DNA of 64,000 nucleotides from Zoroaster sp. YZ-2022 (GCA_029582265.1 CM055817.1:61691152-61755151), one strand, 5' to 3'. Positions 1 to 12,205 are shown, counted from the first letter of the stretch. Numbers and translations: made by a program. The notes: a model not told the origin generated them from the letters alone.

Positions 1-270
1 AAATCTTTAAGTTCAATATTTTATGAGCAATTTATATATAAATCATTAGTTCATTTTGTTGCATTTCTTTTAATTTAAAAATATATTTTTGCTGTTCAAT
101 GAAACCCTATTTGAATGAAACCATAACAGCATATTATATTGGTGCAGCAATTTAATTGTGAAGCGAATTGGGCCTCCTGAAGAAATTAAATTGCTAGCGA
201 AATTAACTTGTTTTACAGTATTTGATAAAGTGATTTTAGGTACAAAAACCTGGTATAAAAACTTCAGATC
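1..270. repeat. Interspersed repeat, copy 1 (truncated by window edge)
   Basis: This AT-rich stretch is a diverged copy of 7665-7950. The two share blocks such as 'ttttatgagcaatttatata' and the closing 'gttttacagtatttgataaa' before an 'acttcagat' end. No coding content is visible. The family is not recognised. A pyrimidine-rich (c/t) stretch without genes follows at 270-470. Confidence 0.6.
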
Positions 271-464
271 TAACTTCCTTCCTCTTTAATCCTCCCTCCC
301 GTCTCCCTTTATCAATTATTCACCCCTTTACCATTCCCTAAATCATCCTTTCCTCCCTCCTATATCTGCCTGCCTCTGCATCCTTCGTCCCAGGTCCGTC
401 CCTTCCTGCTTACTTTCCGGTCCCTTACCTCTCCGGCTCCCTCGGCTCCCTTCGCTAACTTCCC

Positions 465-659
465 TTACCCCTGCCCTACCGCCTGAATGAGAGAAAGCTT
501 CCCACAAATTTCACAAGAGAGGAAGTGGTTTTCTCCAGTGTAGAACCTTTGGTGACATAATGAGGGTGGATTTGTATGACCAAACGTTTGATCACAAATG
601 TCACAAACAAATGTTTTTTCCAGCGTTATTCCTTTGGTGTTTTTATCACTAATTATCAT
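465..659 (-). pseudogene. Degenerate C2H2 zinc-finger remnant
   Basis: The minus-strand frame reads a finger-like segment (CDICDQTF ... CHQRFYTGE) and then a second CEICGK start that runs out before its histidines. The first finger has Y where the second zinc-binding His should be. It lies downstream, in the same orientation, of the better preserved array at 1287-1836, separated by a MITE and another repeat. It is probably the decayed 3' end of the same array. No intact DNA-binding protein can be made from it. Confidence 0.55.
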
Positions 660-719
660 ATTTTATGTTTTCTTCTTTTCATGACAGCTCTCTCAGTACT
701 TTGAAAGATCATCCTGACT

Positions 720-888
720 CAACGGCGTAGCCAGGACTTTTTCAGTGGGGGGGCAGGGGTATGGGTTTTTTCCCTTTTCTTTTTCTTTTCTGTTTTTTGG
801 GGCACTATGAGGATTTTTCGTGGGGGGGGGCATCTGGAGGGCAAATTTGTGGGGGGGAGGGGTTACGTGCCCCCCATGGCTATGCCAC
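720..888. mobile_element. MITE-like element with 'ggcgtagcc' ends
   Basis: The left end reads 'caacggcgtagccagg' and the right end reads 'ccatggctatgccactg', imperfect inverted repeats. The interior is G-rich with runs of seven to nine Gs. Ends of this kind (CAGNGGCGTAGCC) recur in this window at 10334-10700. I see no clear target-site duplication, so the boundaries are approximate. Confidence 0.45.
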
Positions 889-893
889 TGGTT

Positions 894-1215
894 GGTCTTG
901 AAAAAGATCAGTCGTCTTTATTCCAATATTCCATGCATGGGTTAAATAGTCCATGGAGCTTGGTGTTGGATCTGATCAGTTTTGCATGTTGTCGGAATGA
1001 TTTGGTACGGCCTTCGATTGGGGGATGGGTCAGGGGACGGTAGAGACTTGGGTCCAAGTGGCATACCCATGCAAAATCATGTCAACGTTGATTGCTTTAT
1101 GATGTTGAAAAAACACCATACAATCTTTATGTTTGTATGTTATTTATCAATTCAGAAATGTTAATGTGTAACCAAACAATGTGGGAGTTATAGATTTGAA
1201 AGCTATCTCAACTTC
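894..1215. repeat. Repeat family H, copy 1 (partial)
   Basis: Shares long blocks with 5547-6025 and 8949-9343, including 'atgatttggtacggccttcg' and 'ccatgcaaaatcatgtcaa'. It begins at a hairpin-forming 'ggtcttgaaaaagatc' (894-909), which on the minus strand resembles a histone mRNA 3' stem-loop. It lacks the 5' part present in the other copies. Short open frames here are incidental. Confidence 0.65.
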
Positions 1216-1286
1216 AAAGATCAACATTTATTATAAAGGTTCCGTCAAATGGTCCGATCACAGGGTAGTACGATCACGGGTTAACA

Positions 1287-1836
<550 letters not shown>

Positions 1837-2214
1837 CTATCAGGCCTTGCTTATTGACAACTGTTGTATGTTGTTGCATTCAGCAGGGTGATAAGAAAGT
1901 TACCCTAGCATGGTTAGGGTTAATGAGCTCCGCCTTATATTTTGACATCACAGAAGGATTATGGCGCGACGACGAATGGTCATTGTAACATTAATATACA
2001 TTGTACTATACATCATTTAGATTTACATGTAATAGTATACATATGAATCCGTACACTAGTATCATTTGCGATGGAGTTTGGATAGTCATACAGTGGGGCA
2101 AACTTAAGCGACCAAACTGTTCCTACGCGCCTAGATCAAGACTAATCTTATCAATACAATAACACTATCAGTATCACATTAGACTATAGCCCCCCCCCCC
2201 TTCTAGGGCCAATA
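1837..2214. other. Intergenic, no feature seen
   Basis: I see no coding frame, RNA gene or repeat copy here apart from a short poly-C run at about 2191-2200. Confidence 0.5.
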
Positions 2215-3109
2215 CACTGGACTCCCTCCGTATCCTTGGCCCTAGCTCCACATGTACATAAAATGAGCGATTTTTCAACTTTTGATCTGGTAATTATTAC
2301 AATCTACAATTTTGTGATTAGGTAAGCTTGCCCAAGCAGACACCTTTGGCACCATAAAGTTCAGTATTGTGGAGATCGGTAGTTTGGCAAAATTTAAATA
2401 TTATTATGCCAAAGTGTCTGCTTGGGTAAAATTACCTAAATATTACTAAATTTTATGTTATAATGAAAGAATGTCGTATCCGATCGCCACTTTTTAGGGT
2501 TTTTGGTAATTTTTTGCAACCACTAACCAGTTAAAAATGATTCTCTTGATTGTTGGTGGTACAGAAAGCAAAACTATCTTTAAAATCCACTTTTATGATG
2601 GTTTCGGACTTTATTTCCTTCTAAAATTGTAAAAATAATCCTCCCCTTCAGAAAATAGAAGGATCCTATTATAGTTGACCTCCAGTTTATACTCCCATGA
2701 GGAGTCCTCGGGGGTTTATATCTACAAGGTACAACTTACATGTAGGTACTGCGCCTATACAATGACTGTGTTGGTCACTAATTGTGGAGTTTACAAGATC
2801 AGACTGACATGACTGAGGAAGTCATCGTATACCAAAAATGCCTGATTTTTTATGAAATAAATAATTTGAAGTATATGTCCATCATCATCCATATGTTGTT
2901 ATGTTCTCTTGTACTTAGCTCTTGTACTTAGCTTAGCCAGGCTAGGTAAGATTACTTTATTGGTTATTTACTTATATTGAATGAGAAAAAGTGGCGGTCG
3001 GATACGACATTCTACCTAATAACAGATCAAAAGTTGAGAAAAAAAAATCGCTCCATTTTTGTACGTGTGGTGCTAGGGCCATGCCCATGGATACGGAGGG
3101 AGTCCAGTG
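2215..3109. mobile_element. Non-autonomous TIR element (~895 bp)
   Basis: The ends are inverted repeats: 'cactggactccctccgtatc' at 2215 and its complement ending at 3109. Similarity continues inward for about 80 bp per arm, through 'ttttcaacttttgatctg'. A second inverted pair ('gtcgtatccga' near 2475 and its complement near 2998) lies further in. An internal hairpin is formed by 'cccaagcagacacctttggc' (2332) and its near-complement near 2408-2427. There is no transposase frame, so it would need an element in trans. A partial relative is at 37985-38317. Confidence 0.65.
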
Positions 3110-3120
3110 TTAGTGTAGGC

Positions 3121-3159
3121 CTTATCGGCCTGGCCCTAGTCTAGGGCCAGGCCGATAAG
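3121..3159. repeat. Perfect 19-bp inverted repeat with 1-bp spacer
   Basis: The arm 'cttatcggcctggccctag' is followed by t and then its exact reverse complement. It lies just outside the TIR element ending at 3109. It could be a terminator-like or cruciform-prone hairpin; no function is evident. Confidence 0.8.
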
Positions 3160-3418
3160 CCCTAGAAATGGGGCTGTTACTCACTGTCACTGATTCAGCA
3201 CGACTGTCTGGAAAATAAAGCTTTTATTTAATCAGTTGTATGGTTCGATGTCTTAACATGTACAGTTTACATAAATTGGCATTATTTGTTCTAAATAATA
3301 TAAATATAACGAAATTACCTGTAAATTTACTCCTCAAAAAAGTCAAAGTCAAAGACGAGTACACTGAACTCTGATCAGCTTTCCATAATCACAGCGCCCT
3401 CTGTAGCTAGCCAGCCAT

Positions 3419-3598
3419 AGTCTTGGTTCAAAACTAAACTGTGTTTGTATGTTTTTGAGACACGATCTGACAGCGCTACACGAACGCTACAATCACGAAC
3501 GCGTGTTTGTGTGTGGTAGCGATTCGTGATTGTAGCGTTCGTGTAGCGCCGTCGGATCGTGTATAATAAACATACAAACACAGTTTTGAACCAAGACT
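3419..3598. repeat. Foldback element, ~75-bp imperfect arms
   Basis: The left arm (3419-3505) and right arm (about 3523-3598) are inverted copies starting and ending with 'agtcttggttcaaaac' and its complement. A few substitutions and small indels separate them. The loop is GT-rich. The short minus-strand frame here is incidental. It resembles a small foldback MITE; the arms could also form a long dsRNA if transcribed. Confidence 0.75.
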
Positions 3599-3666
3599 AC
3601 TAGTATACAGTACAGTACCGTGATAAGGTACCCGATCAAACGGACACACTCCAAAGTTTGTCCAGT

Positions 3667-3739
3667 GGGGAAGGGGGAGGATGGGAGGATGGGGGAGGGG
3701 GAGGATGGGAGGATGGGAGGATGGGGGGAGGGGGGAGGG
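3667..3739 (+). repeat. G-rich minisatellite (GGGAGGAT-type)
   Basis: Repeated 'gggaggat' units are interspersed with runs of five to six Gs on the plus strand. There are more than eight G-runs of at least three, so G-quadruplex formation is plausible. The proline-rich and glycine-rich frames read through it are artefacts of the repeat. Confidence 0.8.
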
Positions 3740-3749
3740 TTCATTAGGA

Positions 3750-5545
3750 TCGTCTTCTTACTTAAAACAAACCATAGTAAAACAACATCAAAGTCTTGGT
3801 AACAGTACCACAATAGGACCATTATTTGAAAGTTAACCAATATTTACCCAAAATTGTTTACAGGAAAAACCATAGTTTTATAAATCCATTCACTGTTCAG
3901 TCCCCTGAAATGTTAATCATTGTGAATGGAGCTGATCTGAGAGGGAAGGGTTTGGGAGTGATGATGGCGTGCCGTCCCGGAGTGCTTTCATTGAAATTGA
4001 AAATCATTTGGAAATATATCCTCCTCTTTTGAACAAAAATGAAAATGTAATTTGGGAAAATAGTTCACCAGATGAACAATACTTGAAATATAAACAAATG
4101 TGGGAGACAATTAACACTAGATCTGAAGGATTGAGACGTGAAATACTTTGAATGAGTCAGAACGAGACAAACTTGATTTGAATGCTTACATAAATATAAC
4201 AATTTTATTTACTTTCCAATCAGAACTTAATATCAAACTTAGATGTGTAAAACATCTATCTGATAAATGTGTAAAGATATTCAAGCAATCAAGAAATGAG
4301 CTTTGACCAAAAAACATTGTTAAAACCACTTATTAAAATACTAACGAAAACCAAAAACCAACGCAGACCTCAAAGTGGATTATACTATAAAGCACAATTA
4401 TAGACTTTTCTTTAAATTCTGAAGACAAAAATAACCATGATTAAGTTATAAATGTCAATTAAGTTATAAATGTCAATTAAAATACAACTACAAATGTACA
4501 GAAACCAAGTTGTATTTAAATCTGATAAAATCTCAGAACCACTTATCCAAATGTACGAAAGAATCAAGTAAATTATTTTAGGAAATAATACTCTACACAA
4601 AATACTGAGTTAAGAAAAGTATTCTGCTGAGTGAACAAAAGATCAAGTCCAACAATAATTTGTCTCTTCCTTAAGACAAAAATAAAAGGTTAAATAAACT
4701 TTTAAAAAATATGAAAAACCAAGAAAATACTAACTTGGCAAATTCATCAAAAATTTCAAGCATAGATATTAAAATTAGACCTAATCCAAACTTTTAATAA
4801 TGTTACCATGCCAACTAGATTGCTCAAATAATGTAAATTCATCTCCTTAATCAAAAGATAATTTACAAAGAAAAATTTACAAAGAAAATTATTTGTACTT
4901 TCACCTCTCTTCAAATGAGACAAAATTACTACCTGGCAAGAAGTACACTGAGCCCATAAGTGCTGAATATGAAAGATCAATGAAAATGCACGGTGCATTT
5001 TGAAGATATACGGGCATGTTTCCAAATGTGCACTGAAGGATTTGGGAGGATTCAGGAAGGTTCCAATGCCCATAGGGTTAGGGACTTCATTTAGGGTTAA
5101 ACAACCAACCTGTGAAAGATTTAGCTTATTATAATGAGCAATTAACCCCAACCTTCATAAATCATCCAATATCCTCTTTGCACAAAGGAAGCGGGATTTG
5201 GAAGGATTGAGGTTATCAGGAAATTGCAGTGGTGAAGGATTTAGAAGAATTTCGGGCAAAATGTGATTATTTGTTTAGTGGATTATATGACATTGTATGA
5301 AAATGGAGGATTGAGGTTACATGTTGGTCTGTCCAAAAATAATTCTAGAGGAGTGAGGTTATGAGGCCTACACGTGTGTAGCTATGTTTTAGTACATGCA
5401 CATCTAGGTTTATAGGTATTGCAAGGTCAGTGCTTGGTCAGTGGACACTGTTTATTGTTCCATGCATGCAGGGAGGGTCCCTGGCCATGTATCACATAAT
5501 TATTAGGAAAACATGTGTGCATTCATGCAGTCTGCATACCAATAC
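3750..5545. other. AT-rich DNA with short unassigned frames
   Basis: Open frames of about 60 codons occur at 3826-4151 and a further 45-codon run follows in the region to 4305. They are Lys/Asn/Leu-rich and I cannot match them to a family. They could be a decayed mobile-element remnant. A 2x18-bp repeat ('aagttataaatgtcaatt') lies at about 4445-4480. Nothing else is supported. Confidence 0.35.
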
Positions 5546-5546
5546 T

Positions 5547-6025
5547 AGGTTCGACAGTAGCATGTGACCACTCCTTTTTGAAGTTGTTGTGGTCCTGAAA
5601 AAGACTGGTGGAATTTGTGTTGGTCAGTCGGTTTGTGTGAGTTGTGCTTCGTCTCTCTGCCGCTTATGTCACCGGTTCAGTCGTGGTCTTGGACGGGTGA
5701 ATAAGGCGTTCAATTTTCGTTCTTGCTCTGGAAATATTCCATGCATGGGTTAATAGTCCAGGGAGCTTGGTGTTGGATCTGCTCAGTTTTGTATATGTTG
5801 TTGGAATGATTTGGTACGGCCTTCGATTGGGGTGGGGATGGGTCACTGGACGGTAGAGAGTGGGTCCAAGTGGCACACCCATGCAAAATCATGTCAAAGT
5901 TGATTGCTTTAATTTGTTGAAAAAACATCATACAGTCTTTATGTTTGTATGTTATTTATCAATTCAGAAATGTTAATGTGTAACCAAACAATGTTTGAGT
6001 TATAGATTTGAAAGCTATATCTCAA
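5547..6025. repeat. Repeat family H, copy 2
   Basis: This copy starts near 'tcgacagtagcatgtgacca' and ends near 'gatttgaaagctatatctca'. It carries 'ggtcctgaaaaagact' at 5591-5606, a histone-stem-loop-like hairpin on the minus strand with one terminal mismatch. Order and orientation match copy 3 at 8949-9343. Confidence 0.7.
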
Positions 6026-6044
6026 CAATCTTTAGACCAATAGT

Positions 6045-6235
6045 CAGGGGCGGATCCAAAGTGGAACAAAGTGGGGGCACACAGCACAAAAAGTCCACAC
6101 AAGAAGTGTGATAATTTACCACATTTCTTATAAAAATAGGACACCTATAGCTATACCGGCTCCCCCCCCCCCCCCCCAATTGGTTCCACCAAAAAGGGCA
6201 CATATCCCTCCACTGCCCCCTCCCGGATCAACCAA
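6045..6235. mobile_element. MITE-like element with 'ggcggatcc' end
   Basis: The left end is 'caggggcggatccaaag'. The right end near 6221-6235 ('cccggatcaaccaatg') is a weak inverted match. The interior has a run of about 17 Cs at 6163-6178. It may belong to the same broad hAT-like group as the other G/C-run elements here. I could not find a convincing target-site duplication. Confidence 0.4.
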
Positions 6236-6239
6236 TGCC

Positions 6240-7664
6240 AAGAGCATAAAGCAGATGTTCCCCTTAAAGAATGAACTTTTGAGAATCTCTTAATCACTGA
6301 TGATGGAATCATGATACACTAAGGTTAACCATTTATACTCACTGAATTTGTTATAGTTAAGTTGATCTATTATAACATCAGACTCATCACTGCGCTACAA
6401 TACCTTTTATGACGAATCATTTGTTTTCAAAGAGGTTCTGATACCCTATTGACTCAAAATGTTTTGATCTGGAATTGGATTCTCATATCCTGAGGGATAT
6501 AGGGTGTATATAGGGTGTATTTAAACCCAAACATTTTAAAAGTGGGTGATCAATGAATCATCCAGGGGTGATCAATGAAATCATCCCCAAATATCACCCT
6601 TTTATAAAACAACATTCTGTCATATTTTCTATGTACTCTTCATGAACATTATGACGATTCATAATTCTTCGTGATTTTATTTTTGAAATGTACCCCCGAA
6701 TATGCACATCTGTAGAATCCTAAAGCTTCCGGAGTAGTCCGTAGGCCTTCCACGGACCTCACGCCTTTTTGGCTTCACGCTACAGGCTTTCCGGGGCATT
6801 ACCGTATAGCTTTTCAGATAAATTATTTATGGTGATGTACTATGCACTTATCTCTTTACAATTCAAATCTCAAAGTTTACTTTCCACGGAGGGTTAATGT
6901 TTCAAGAGGTTCACATAATGTCGACTGGCATTGTATATGTGCATGTAGGCGTCTATACAAGGTAATGTAAATACAACTAGTATTCTATAAAGAAACCACT
7001 TTGGTGGCCCTCCCATTAACAACAATGCATTTTCTGCCTCTCAATGCCGTCTGTCTGAAGTTCAGGTGTACTTATAGATAACAGAAAAATATAACTCTTA
7101 TCACACCAACGTCAGTAAAAAGTTTTTGGAGATATAATTCTGATCAAGTTAATAATAAACCTTTAAGTTCATCTATGTATTCATAGACATTGGGTGGTGC
7201 CAGGCGCGTAGCCAGCCCTGTCGGTCCGGGGGGCAAAATTAAGATGATCGTCCTGATTTCATGGTTTAAATTTAATTGCGAAATACTGAATAATATTGAA
7301 TCAAAACAATCGATATATTGTACAAACATGATCATCTGTGATTTATTGTTCTTTCCTTGGATCTATACTGTCTGAACTGTTGCTATTAATTTCTACACTG
7401 TCATGACTGTGATGAACTTAAACATTCATAATTAATCGTATTCGTAATACACACCGTTTACAACACACATTACACTGAAAGTTATTCGTGTACATGTCGT
7501 ATAAAAACCTTTAATAAAATGTTGTAAGACAAGTTGTAAATACGTTCTGCACGTAACCCGAGTACATACTGGTTCATTGTATTGATTCAAATTTCAAGTT
7601 TTTAATGTTTTAATGTTTTAATGTTTGTTTCTATATAAATTCGTCTCTAATTAACAAAAAAGTT
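6240..7664. other. Intergenic, no gene seen
   Basis: The stretch holds scattered short frames and one isolated 'gcgcgtagccagccc' motif at 7204 followed by a G-run, which may be a solo MITE end. No exon, RNA gene or long repeat is supported. Confidence 0.4.
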
Positions 7665-7950
7665 GAAAGATCCATCTGTAAGGTCCATATTTTATGAGCA
7701 ATTTATATATCTCTCATTAGTGCATTTTGTTGCCTTTCTTGTAATGTCAAAATATATTTTTGGAGGCAATTTAATTTCACTAATTTACATCCTCTTGCTA
7801 TATAAAACCATAAAAAATATTATATTTGGCAGCAATTTAATTTAGCGAATTGGGCCTCCTAGCGAAATTAAATTGCTAGCGAAATTAACTTGTTTTACAG
7901 TATTTGATAAAGTGATTTCCGGGACAAAAACCGGGTATAAAAACTTCAGA
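7665..7950. repeat. Interspersed repeat, copy 2 (relative of 1-270)
   Basis: Shares the 'ttttatgagcaatttatata' block, the 'gcgaattgggcctcct' block and the final 'gataaagtgattt...acttcaga' end with positions 1-270. It contains short internal inverted repeats around 'gcgaaattaaattgctagcg'. No protein is encoded. Confidence 0.65.
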
Positions 7951-8476
7951 TTGTTAAATCAGATTGTATTTTTAGTACAGAATGATGTTTTGTCCTTGTA
8001 GGAATAATTGACCTTAGTTTAAAAGGTACCATAAATGAACCAATTGGTCAAAACGGTGGAGTGACATATTTCGGTTTATCAAACAGATGATTTTATTTGT
8101 AGGTTAGTTTGTGTTCGAGTGAGTTTGGCCATTTTGAATAATGTGATTTTGCTATTATGTTTACTGCTTTTTTCACATCTGTGTGATTAATGGACGGATT
8201 ATATGTTTTGAAATCTCATGGTTCATATTTTGAGGCTTCCAAGCAGTTTTTGAGTGTTGGACTCATGTGTTATGGGATGGACGGATGAGTTTTGGATGGC
8301 TTGTTATGCATGATAGGTGTGTAATTATCAAATGTTGATGTCACTCGAAAGGGTTGAACGGGTTGGTCTAGTATAAGGTGGTTGGAAGAACGGGTTGGTC
8401 TAGTATAAGGTGGTTGGAATGAGATTTCTTTTCCGAGATCATTTTTTCAATTTGAGACAGTTTTGCTCTAGATAGG

Positions 8477-8723
8477 CATTGGCGGATCCAGGGGGGGGGG
8501 GGCTAAGGGGGGCTGTAGCCCCTCCTAAAATCGTTTTAAAAAAATATATAAAAAAAATTAAAAAAGAGAGAGAAAAAGAGAGAGAGGGGAGGGGAGGGGA
8601 GAACGCACTCCCATTCCCACAGTGTGCGGGATAAACATAAGGAGGTGAACTACTTAGTACTGTACTGAAAAATAATTGTTTTTGATTCTCAGCCCCCCTA
8701 AAAATGTTCTGGATCCGCCCATG
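8477..8723. mobile_element. MITE with 'ggcggatccag' terminal inverted repeats
   Basis: The left end is 'cattggcggatccag' and the right end is 'ctggatccgcccatg', an inverted pair. The interior has a G-run, an A-rich stretch and a (ga)n-rich stretch at 8565-8600. It is about 247 bp with no coding capacity. The flanks share 'gatagg', but an exact 8-bp duplication is not clear. Confidence 0.6.
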
Positions 8724-8948
8724 ATAGGTTTGTAATAAACTGTTCAATTTGTTCTGCAATTGGGGTATTTATTAGACTAGTGTTATTTAGTTTGGTTTTA
8801 GTAAAGCGTTCATGTGAAAACCGTTTTGTTTTCTGTTTCGATTGTGAATGTTTTGCTCTTTTCGTTAGTTTCCGGTTTGCCATTGTCAGTTATTAACTTG
8901 GTTTTAAATAATATACTTATATTTGTATTGTATTATTTATTAGATGGT

Positions 8949-9343
8949 AGGTTTTGACAGTAGCATGTGACCACTCCTTTATGAAGTTGTGGTCCTGAAA
9001 AAGACCGGTGGAATTTGTGTTGGTCTTGAAAAAGATCAGTCGGTCTGTGAGACGTTGTGCTTCGTCTCTCTGCCGCTTATATCCGGTTCAGTAGTGGTCT
9101 TGGACGGGTGAATAAGGCGTTCAATTTACGGCTATCTCCAGATCGTTCTTGCTCTGGAAATATTCCATGCATGGGTTAATAGTCCAGGGAGCTTGGTGTT
9201 GGATCTGCTCAGTTTTGTATGTTGTCGGAATGATTTGGTACGGCCTTCGATTGGGAGTGGGGGTGGGTCAGGGGACGGTAGAGAATGGGTCCAAGTGGCA
9301 TACCCATGCAAAATCATGTCAAAGTTGATTGCTTTATGATGTT
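8949..9343. repeat. Repeat family H, copy 3 with two histone-SL-like hairpins
   Basis: Contains 'ggtcctgaaaaagacc' at 8993-9008 and 'ggtcttgaaaaagatc' at 9032-9047. Read on the minus strand, the first fits the metazoan histone 3' stem-loop pattern GGYYYUHHUHARRRCC, with a 6-bp stem and 4-nt loop. Upstream of them on the minus strand is a 'ggatataagcgg' TATA-like segment. It is followed on the plus side by a different tandem repeat at 9356. Confidence 0.7.
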
Positions 9344-9355
9344 GAAAATATATAT

Positions 9356-9605
9356 TGATTATCAGTGTAGTTCCGGCAAGTGGTTCCATCCAGGGACTAT
9401 TTAATGGGCCTATATTTTATCCCGTGATATCACTACTCTATACTTGCCGGACGACACAACAACTTTAGTCCGCTATACGTCACTATTCATTATTATAATA
9501 TAGAGTGGATTATCAGTATAGTTCCGGCAAGTGGTTCCAGGGACTATTTAATGACCTACATTTTATCCCGTGATCACTAGTCGATCAGATCTGACGATAC
9601 AGCAG
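9356..9605. repeat. Two-copy tandem repeat
   Basis: The segment around 'gttccggcaagtggttcc' with 'gggactatttaatg' and 'attttatcccgtgat' occurs at about 9356-9432 and again at about 9503-9575, separated by roughly 145 bp in the same orientation. Each copy continues to 'ctagtcagcgac'-like or 'tagtccgctatac' sequence. No coding content. Confidence 0.6.
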
Positions 9606-9887
9606 CTCTAGTCAGCGACGTCTCCATTATATTTTAGGAAATCGGTGAGTTTGCTTCAGGGTCTCTCAAAATGTCTTTTTTTTTTGTCAGTTACACTAAA
9701 AACCTATATAAAGTTGTATCTAAAATTGTTTGTCATATAATACGATTGTTCGTTGTGAAATGTTTGTTGGATTTGGTGTGTGAAGAACGCTCATCACAAT
9801 GTGTGGCGTGAGTGGCAAAAATAAATCCTCCACATAATTCGTGCACTCTTAAATCTATATAAAAGTGTTGAATCAACATTTTTAAGA

Positions 9888-10045
9888 GTTCGGTCAGTGA
9901 CAACTCTTTATAAAGTTGGATTTAACTTTTAAAAGTGTTGAATTAAAAATGATAAAGTTAGACTTAATCCTAATTGACTTTGTGTATATTCAACACATTC
10001 TTCGAGTTGAATTTCGGTGAGTGTTGTCACTCGCCGAACGCTTAT
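9888..10045. repeat. Small foldback repeat
   Basis: 'gttcggtcagtgacaac' near 9890 is mirrored by 'gttgtcactcgccgaac' near 10023. 'tgttgaat' blocks recur between them in both orientations. It looks like a short MITE; no protein or RNA gene is apparent. Confidence 0.5.
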
Positions 10046-10333
10046 ATAGTTGATTCAACAAGTTTAGTTTGAAGAGTGTGAGCTATTATAGATGATGAAA
10101 CGTTCTCAGAAAACAATTATTAAATGTGGCATCAAAATAATAGTGGGAAACTTTGCAATACAAGTTATATATACAACACAATTATTAAGATTGTTTGTTT
10201 CAGTCGTTAACATTAGACGGACGACTGCTGGTAGCCGAAAGTATTATTTTCAGAATTAAAAAGGTTGCATCATGAAATGTTTTTTTCTTTATTATACTTT
10301 CGTAGTACGTGTGTTGGGGAGGAGGGAGGGATG

Positions 10334-10700
10334 CAGGGGCGTAGCGAAGGCATTTTGTTTGGGGGTGGGGAAGCCAATTTGTCGACTGACATGGGGGGGG
10401 GGGGGTGAACTATACCACCCGGTCAAACCTCAGCTCTTTTCGTGCTGGAAATACAGTGTATTACAAAGTACAAACAACTGATAACAAACAACTTGGCAAA
10501 TCTTCAGCGCCTACAGAAACACGATACATTTGCAGTCAGCAAACCCATAGCTCTAGGTTTGCCGACTGAAATTTTATTCTGGACCAACCCTTGATCTACT
10601 AGTAGCTTTGATTATTCATTCGCCATCTGAGGCTCTAAATGCCGACTTATTATTGGTGGGTGCCGCCCCCACCCCCCCCCCCACACTTGCTACGGCCCGG
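10334..10700. mobile_element. hAT-like MITE with 8-bp target duplication
   Basis: The element starts 'caggggcgtagcgaaggc' and ends 'acttgctacggcccgg', imperfect inverted repeats. It is flanked by 'gagggatg' (10326-10333) and 'gtgggatg' (10701-10708), a 7/8 match as expected for the 8-bp duplication of hAT transposons. It is 367 bp with G- and C-runs near the ends and no transposase frame. Confidence 0.6.
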
Positions 10701-11714
10701 GTGGGATGTACACCTAGAAACATTTAAGTGCACCAGTCTTTTGTTTTCAAGTAATAATGTGAATAGGCTTTCGTCAACATTTTTGTAAAACGTTAATTTT
10801 CAGATTAAACTCAATCAACTCTATTTATTAGACGTAACCCTCCTATATTTCCTCCTTCAACTGTTATTTTTATCTTCTTGAATTAGGTGAAATTTCATAC
10901 CTCTAAAGTCAACTTTTATTTTACTTTATTCTTTTAATTTTGTTTTGATTTGTTTTTAATTATAAAACAAATTTATAACTAAATTACTAATTTAAAAAAA
11001 ATTATTATTAAATTTTTTAATTTAATTTAAATAATTAATACATTTTTTGTATTTATAAAAGTCTGAAGCTGTTTAAAAACTCTTATATTGCCGGCAATTA
11101 CCTTCCCCTAATTCCCTTATTTTTGTAATTTCTATTGTAACTGAAGAATCAATGAACATTCCACATAGGTAATAATGTTTTAAAATGAAATCCCATTCGT
11201 CTGCATAATGTTTCATTTCAAGATATTAAAGACTTTCAACATCTTTCCAATAACAAAGACATCGTTAGCGGAATTTCCAACACTATACCATCATCACCAC
11301 TCTCATAACATCAGCCAAACTCACTCTTTGGAAACAAGATATTCTCAAATCAGCAGATTCGGATTTTATTAAAGAAATAACAAAAACTAAAGAAATCCCT
11401 TCTATATCCTCACTCAAGTCCATCAATTAAACTCGGGCTCCCTTTGTCGATGTAAGGAATCTAAACTGAAAGTATCGCCATTATCACTTCACACAGTTGG
11501 ATTACCCCCCCCCCCCCCATAAAGCATTTGGTTATATAGATAATTCTTTTGAACAGGTCTGAAGGTAAATTTCTAGAATTCAATTTGCCCTGGCCTATTA
11601 CTAACCGTTCTAGTCAACTATACTATCGACCAAATTAAAACTTTAGATATTAATTATTTCGATGACTTTTCCCTCATTTCTTTTGACTAGGACAGTCTTT
11701 ACACTAATTGTCAC
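10701..11714. other. AT-rich intergenic DNA
   Basis: Very AT-rich from about 10780 to 11060, with a poly-C run near 11503-11518. No exon with splice signals and no repeat copy was recognised. Confidence 0.4.
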
Positions 11715-12205
11715 CGTTTTCACGAAGGGCCAATTGGGCCACACAACACAAAACACACGTTTCGAGATAATCGAGTTTTAAGTTGCTCACTTTTTTAAAT
11801 TACTTTTCACCATCAATAACGGATAATATTGCCAAATTATGTGCACTGTTTGAAAGTACAGATTTCAAACTTATCAAATGTACAAATTATTTGACAACAG
11901 GACGATTATTTACGGCGTAATTGATTTATTAATACAATTGTCTTTGTCTCTTCGTGAAAACGCTAGGAACGGCTTATTTTGCTCTCAATTGTCCCTTCGT
12001 GAAAACGGAAAGGCAGCGCGTGTCACTACACACCTATAATTAGCTCACAATTGGCACTTTTTGTGAAATAAGGGAAAACGTCTCGTGTGAAGGGGCCGGT
12101 ACCCGTTCTGGATTTGTACGCACGTTATGAGGGAGAATTGGGGACTAAATAGTTTTTGCGTTTTCACGAAGGGACAATTGGGAAAGTTGTGTTGATTTGA
12201 ACGTT
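11715..12205. repeat. 0.5-kb repeat family G, copy 1
   Basis: Aligns with 14655-15198 over most of its length, beginning 'cgttttcacgaaggg' and ending 'aaagttgtgttgatttgaac'. The motif 'ttttcacgaagggacaattg' occurs near both ends and, inverted, in the middle (about 11990). It is non-coding. Its right end runs straight into a minisatellite at 12190. Confidence 0.7.
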
